The position numbers and the translations under genes are program-made. The notes beneath the pieces are model-generated. The model was not told where the DNA came from. It saw nothing but the letters and a program-made list of their open reading frames with translations, and did not search any database. Positions 5,040 to 7,267 of a stretch of 7,267 bases of DNA are shown here, in pieces (the stretch's first letter is position 1; every line of letters begins with the position of its first letter). The stretch covers positions 1 through 7,267 of the forward strand of contig QMME01000202.1 in assembly GCA_003647095.1 (NCBI GenBank). The letters run 5' to 3'. The stretch is from Deltaproteobacteria bacterium (GTDB lineage: Bacteria > Myxococcota > B64-G9).

Positions 5040-6710
5040 GTGAGCACGGGCGCCAATATCACCGAATCGGTTGATTTCCTGGTCATCGGCGGCGGCCTGG
5101 CAGGGCTTACCTTCGCCCTGCATGCCGCGCGACACGGATCGGTCCTGGTGCTGACCAAGACCGACCGCGGCGAGTCCGCCTCCGACCGGGCCCAGGGTGG
5201 CATCGCCACGGTGATCGCCGAGGAAGATTCCTTCGCCTCCCACGAGCAGGACACCCTGCGTTCCGGCGCCGGGCTCTGCCATCCCCAGGTGGTTCGCAAG
5301 TGTATCGAGATGGGTCCCGAGGCCATCAACGAGTTGCTCGAGTTGGGCGTCGAATTCACGCGCACCAGGGACGGCCGCGGCAACGGCCGTTTCGACCTCG
5401 GTCGCGAGGGTGGCCACTCCCATCGCCGGGTGTTGCACGCCGGTGATTTCACCGGGCACCAGATCATGCAGGTGCTGTTGCAGGCCGCGGAAGCCAATGA
5501 AAACATCCGCCTGGTGGAAAACCACCTGGCGGTGGACCTGATCGTGGAGAACCGGCCCGGGCGGCAACCGGCTCGACTGGTATGCGGAGTGTACGCCCTG
5601 GACGTCGAAAGTGGCCGGGTGGTGGTCCTCTGCGGGAAGGCCACCATCCTGGCCACGGGTGGTGCCGGCAAGGTATACCTCTACACTTCCAACCCGGACG
5701 TTGCCACCGGCGACGGCATGGCCATGGCCTGCCGGGCCGGGGCGGAAATGGTCAACCTGGAGTTCGTGCAGTTCCACCCTACCTGCCTGTTCCATCCCCG
5801 GGCCAAGTCCTTCCTCTTGTCCGAGGCCCTGCGCGGGGAGGGCGGACGCCTGCTGCTTGCCGATGGCAGTGAGTTCATGCACCGCTATGACCCGCGCGGT
5901 CCCCTGGCCACGCGCGACGTGGTGGCACGGGCGATAGACTTCGAACTCAAGAAGCGCGGTGACGATTACGTCCTGCTGGACATGACCGGCCTGGATGGCG
6001 ATTTCCTGGTGCGGCGGTTTCCCAATATTCACCAACGTTGCCTGGAACTCGGTTTCGACATGCGCCGCCAGCCCCTGCCGGTCGTGCCGGCGGCGCATTA
6101 CTTCTGCGGCGGGGTACGCACCGACATCAGGGGCCGCACCAGCCTGCCGGGGCTGTACGCCATCGGCGAAGTGGCCGGTACCGGCTTCCACGGGGCCAAT
6201 CGCCTGGCCTCCAACTCCCTGCTGGAGGCGGTGGTTTTCGGCCGCCTGGCCGCCGTCGATGCCCGCAACTGGTTGCAGCGCTGCCCGTCGCCCTTGACCC
6301 CGGTGGCCCCCTGGGACCCGGGCGAGGCAACCGATTCCGACGAGAACGTCGTCGTCAGCCAGAACTGGGAAGAGGTGCGACGCCTGATGTGGAACTACGT
6401 GGGTATCGCTCGCAGCGACCGGCGCCTGGAGCGGGCCTGGCGGCGCGTGGAGATGATTCGCGAAGAAATCCGCGAGTACTACTGGAACTTCCTGCTTACG
6501 CCCGACCTGGTGGAGCTGCGCAACATCTCCACCGTGGCCGAGCTGGTCATTCACTGCGCCCGGCAGCGCAAGGAATCACGCGGCCTGCACTACAACATGG
6601 ACTATCCCCGTCCCGGGGGGCCGGAATGGGAACACGACACCATCGTGCGCCGGCGCCAGGATGGCAAGCTGGTCTCCTCGCAGGCGGCGTTGCCCTACCG
6701 CTGGGAATAG
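5040..6710 (+). CDS. nadB: L-aspartate oxidase
   Basis: An FAD enzyme that oxidises L-aspartate to iminoaspartate, which quinolinate synthase (NadA) uses in de novo NAD synthesis; cytosolic. At 556 residues it is close to E. coli NadB (540). The FAD-binding fold opens with 'DFLVIGGGLAGL' (12-23), followed by S46-A-S-D-R-A-Q-G-G-I. Family active-site regions are present: E123 in 'GREGGHSHRRVLHAGD', H246 in 'QFHPT', R292 in 'TRDVVARAI', H353 in 'AAHYFCGG', and the late FAD motif 'GLYAIGEVAGTGFHGANRLA'. The C-terminal helical domain ('LMWNYVGIARSDRRLERA', 'ELRNISTVAELV') is intact. GTG 5040 is chosen for AAGGAG 8 bases upstream. Fumarate reductase or succinate dehydrogenase flavoproteins are relatives, but the overall pattern fits NadB. 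nadA and nadC are not in the window, so it appears to be transcribed alone. Confidence 0.96.
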   Translation: MSTGANITESVDFLVIGGGLAGLTFALHAARHGSVLVLTKTDRGESASDRAQGGIATVIAEEDSFASHEQDTLRSGAGLCHPQVVRKCIEMGPEAINELLELGVEFTRTRDGRGNGRFDLGREGGHSHRRVLHAGDFTGHQIMQVLLQAAEANENIRLVENHLAVDLIVENRPGRQPARLVCGVYALDVESGRVVVLCGKATILATGGAGKVYLYTSNPDVATGDGMAMACRAGAEMVNLEFVQFHPTCLFHPRAKSFLLSEALRGEGGRLLLADGSEFMHRYDPRGPLATRDVVARAIDFELKKRGDDYVLLDMTGLDGDFLVRRFPNIHQRCLELGFDMRRQPLPVVPAAHYFCGGVRTDIRGRTSLPGLYAIGEVAGTGFHGANRLASNSLLEAVVFGRLAAVDARNWLQRCPSPLTPVAPWDPGEATDSDENVVVSQNWEEVRRLMWNYVGIARSDRRLERAWRRVEMIREEIREYYWNFLLTPDLVELRNISTVAELVIHCARQRKESRGLHYNMDYPRPGGPEWEHDTIVRRRQDGKLVSSQAALPYRWE

Positions 6711-6723
6711 GTTTTCCCTCCCC

Positions 6724-6743
6724 TGCCGGCGGCCGGGCCGGCA
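6724..6743 (+). terminator. GC hairpin after nadB
   Basis: TGCCGGC pairs perfectly with GCCGGCA around a GGCCGG loop, 13 bases after the nadB stop. No T-run follows on either strand, so an intrinsic terminator is not proven; it may pause polymerase or protect the mRNA 3' end. Confidence 0.4.
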
Positions 6744-6746
6744 TCG

Positions 6747-6780
6747 CTGGCAGGTCTCAGCGGCCGCTGGCTGCCAGTTT
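6747..6780 (+). terminator. Nested inverted repeat with short T-run, convergent nadB end
   Basis: CTGGCAG (6747-6753) pairs with CTGCCAG (6771-6777). It encloses a perfect 12-base palindrome CAGCGGCCGCTG (6758-6769), and TTT follows on the + strand. It overlaps the last codons of the convergent - strand gene. It could be the nadB terminator, though the T-run is short. Confidence 0.4.
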
Positions 6781-7267
6781 CACGTCCTTCAACCGCATGT
6801 CCGCCTGGGGAATCTCCCGGGAGCCGTCCAGCAACCTGGTGGCGATGCGCACGATACCCACTCCCGGGGCGAAGGTCATGTCGTTCTGCACGGCCCGCTT
6901 CTCGTTCAGGCGTACCTCCATGCGTACCACCACGCAGTCGTCGAAGTTGCCGGCGGGCACCGTCACCTTGCGGCCCACCTCCAGGATGCGGTAGTGCTCC
7001 ACCGTCCTGACATCGGCCACGCTCATCCAGCGCGTGCCGGTGGCCAGCGGCGCCTTGAGCAGGTAACGACGATTGCCGTCGCGGATACCCTGGCCGTCTA
7101 TGGTCAGGTGGCTGGGACGTGGCCGGTTGTCGATGAACACGTCACCCCGGCGCTTGACGATCTCCACCACCAGGTCGGCCTGGGGTTGCCCCTGGAACGA
7201 GGTTTGGTAAGTCCAGCGGTTGCCCACGGCCAGGGGCAGGTACTCTGCCAGCGAATGCTCCGCCGCC
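6757..7267 (-). CDS. Probable exported protein, 5' end outside window
   Basis: The frame is open to the right edge (no stop before 7267), so the gene is 5'-truncated and the in-frame GTG at 7227 is internal rather than the start. The visible 169 residues start 'AAEHSLAEYLPLAVGNRWTY'; the Y-x-P-L-x-V-G-N-x-W-x-Y pattern is common near the N-terminus of secreted proteins and lipoproteins of unknown function in proteobacteria. The rest is beta-rich ('LVVEIVKRRGDVFI', 'TVPAGNFDDCVVVRMEVRL', 'TFAPGVGIVRI'). The 'VPAGxFxxC' and 'APGVGxV' elements are usual in that group. No enzymatic motif is seen. It converges on nadB with 46 bases between stop codons. Export is inferred from the family pattern because the signal peptide would lie outside the window. 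Confidence 0.8.
   Translation of the reverse strand, partial: AAEHSLAEYLPLAVGNRWTYQTSFQGQPQADLVVEIVKRRGDVFIDNRPRPSHLTIDGQGIRDGNRRYLLKAPLATGTRWMSVADVRTVEHYRILEVGRKVTVPAGNFDDCVVVRMEVRLNEKRAVQNDMTFAPGVGIVRIATRLLDGSREIPQADMRLKDVKLAASGR

Noticed and set aside
4929..6554. 541-codon open frame on the - strand antisense to nadB
   Set aside because: It mirrors nadB in a GC-rich gene, is His/Gln/Gly rich without domain motifs, and has no ribosome site; nadB on the + strand is unmistakable.

Overview
This is a GC-rich bacterial chromosomal window of housekeeping type. It carries ten protein-coding genes (one cut by the right edge) and two tRNA genes. PgsA, NadB, a DUF4124-SLT lytic transglycosylase and a tRNA-Gly/tRNA-Cys pair point to a proteobacterium. 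The TPR-AIM24-like protein, the 'YLPLAVGNRWTY' type secreted protein and tRNA genes without an encoded CCA end make me lean towards a deltaproteobacterial (Desulfuromonadales-like) lineage rather than an enteric-type gammaproteobacterium. That placement is an inference and not firm.

Layout. At the left (87-882, + strand) are two small genes of unknown function. The first has a ribbon-helix-helix-like N-terminus, and the two share a short sequence pattern. They converge on a stand-alone receiver-domain protein (899-1459, - strand) that lacks the phosphoacceptor aspartate and the conserved lysine. Next come tRNA-Cys and tRNA-Gly (1540-1692, - strand), with their own promoter candidate and a terminator-like hairpin. 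A leftward gene cluster then runs from 4898 to 1756: periplasmic lytic transglycosylase, TPR/AIM24-like protein, phosphatidylglycerophosphate synthase (pgsA) and an FHA-domain protein. The first two overlap by 8 bases and pgsA follows closely. The FHA gene has its own promoter candidate.

A divergent intergenic region (4899-5039) separates this cluster from nadB (5040-6710, + strand), the first enzyme of de novo NAD synthesis, which has a clear promoter and Shine-Dalgarno. nadB converges on a partial gene for a probable exported protein that runs off the right edge. Strong inverted repeats lie between and within the ends of these two genes.

The leftward cluster joins peptidoglycan cleavage, anionic phospholipid synthesis and two likely protein-protein interaction modules (TPR, FHA), so an envelope role for the two uncharacterised members is reasonable but unproven. 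There is no mobile element, CRISPR array or phage gene, and no intergenic stretch over 300 bases is without a gene.
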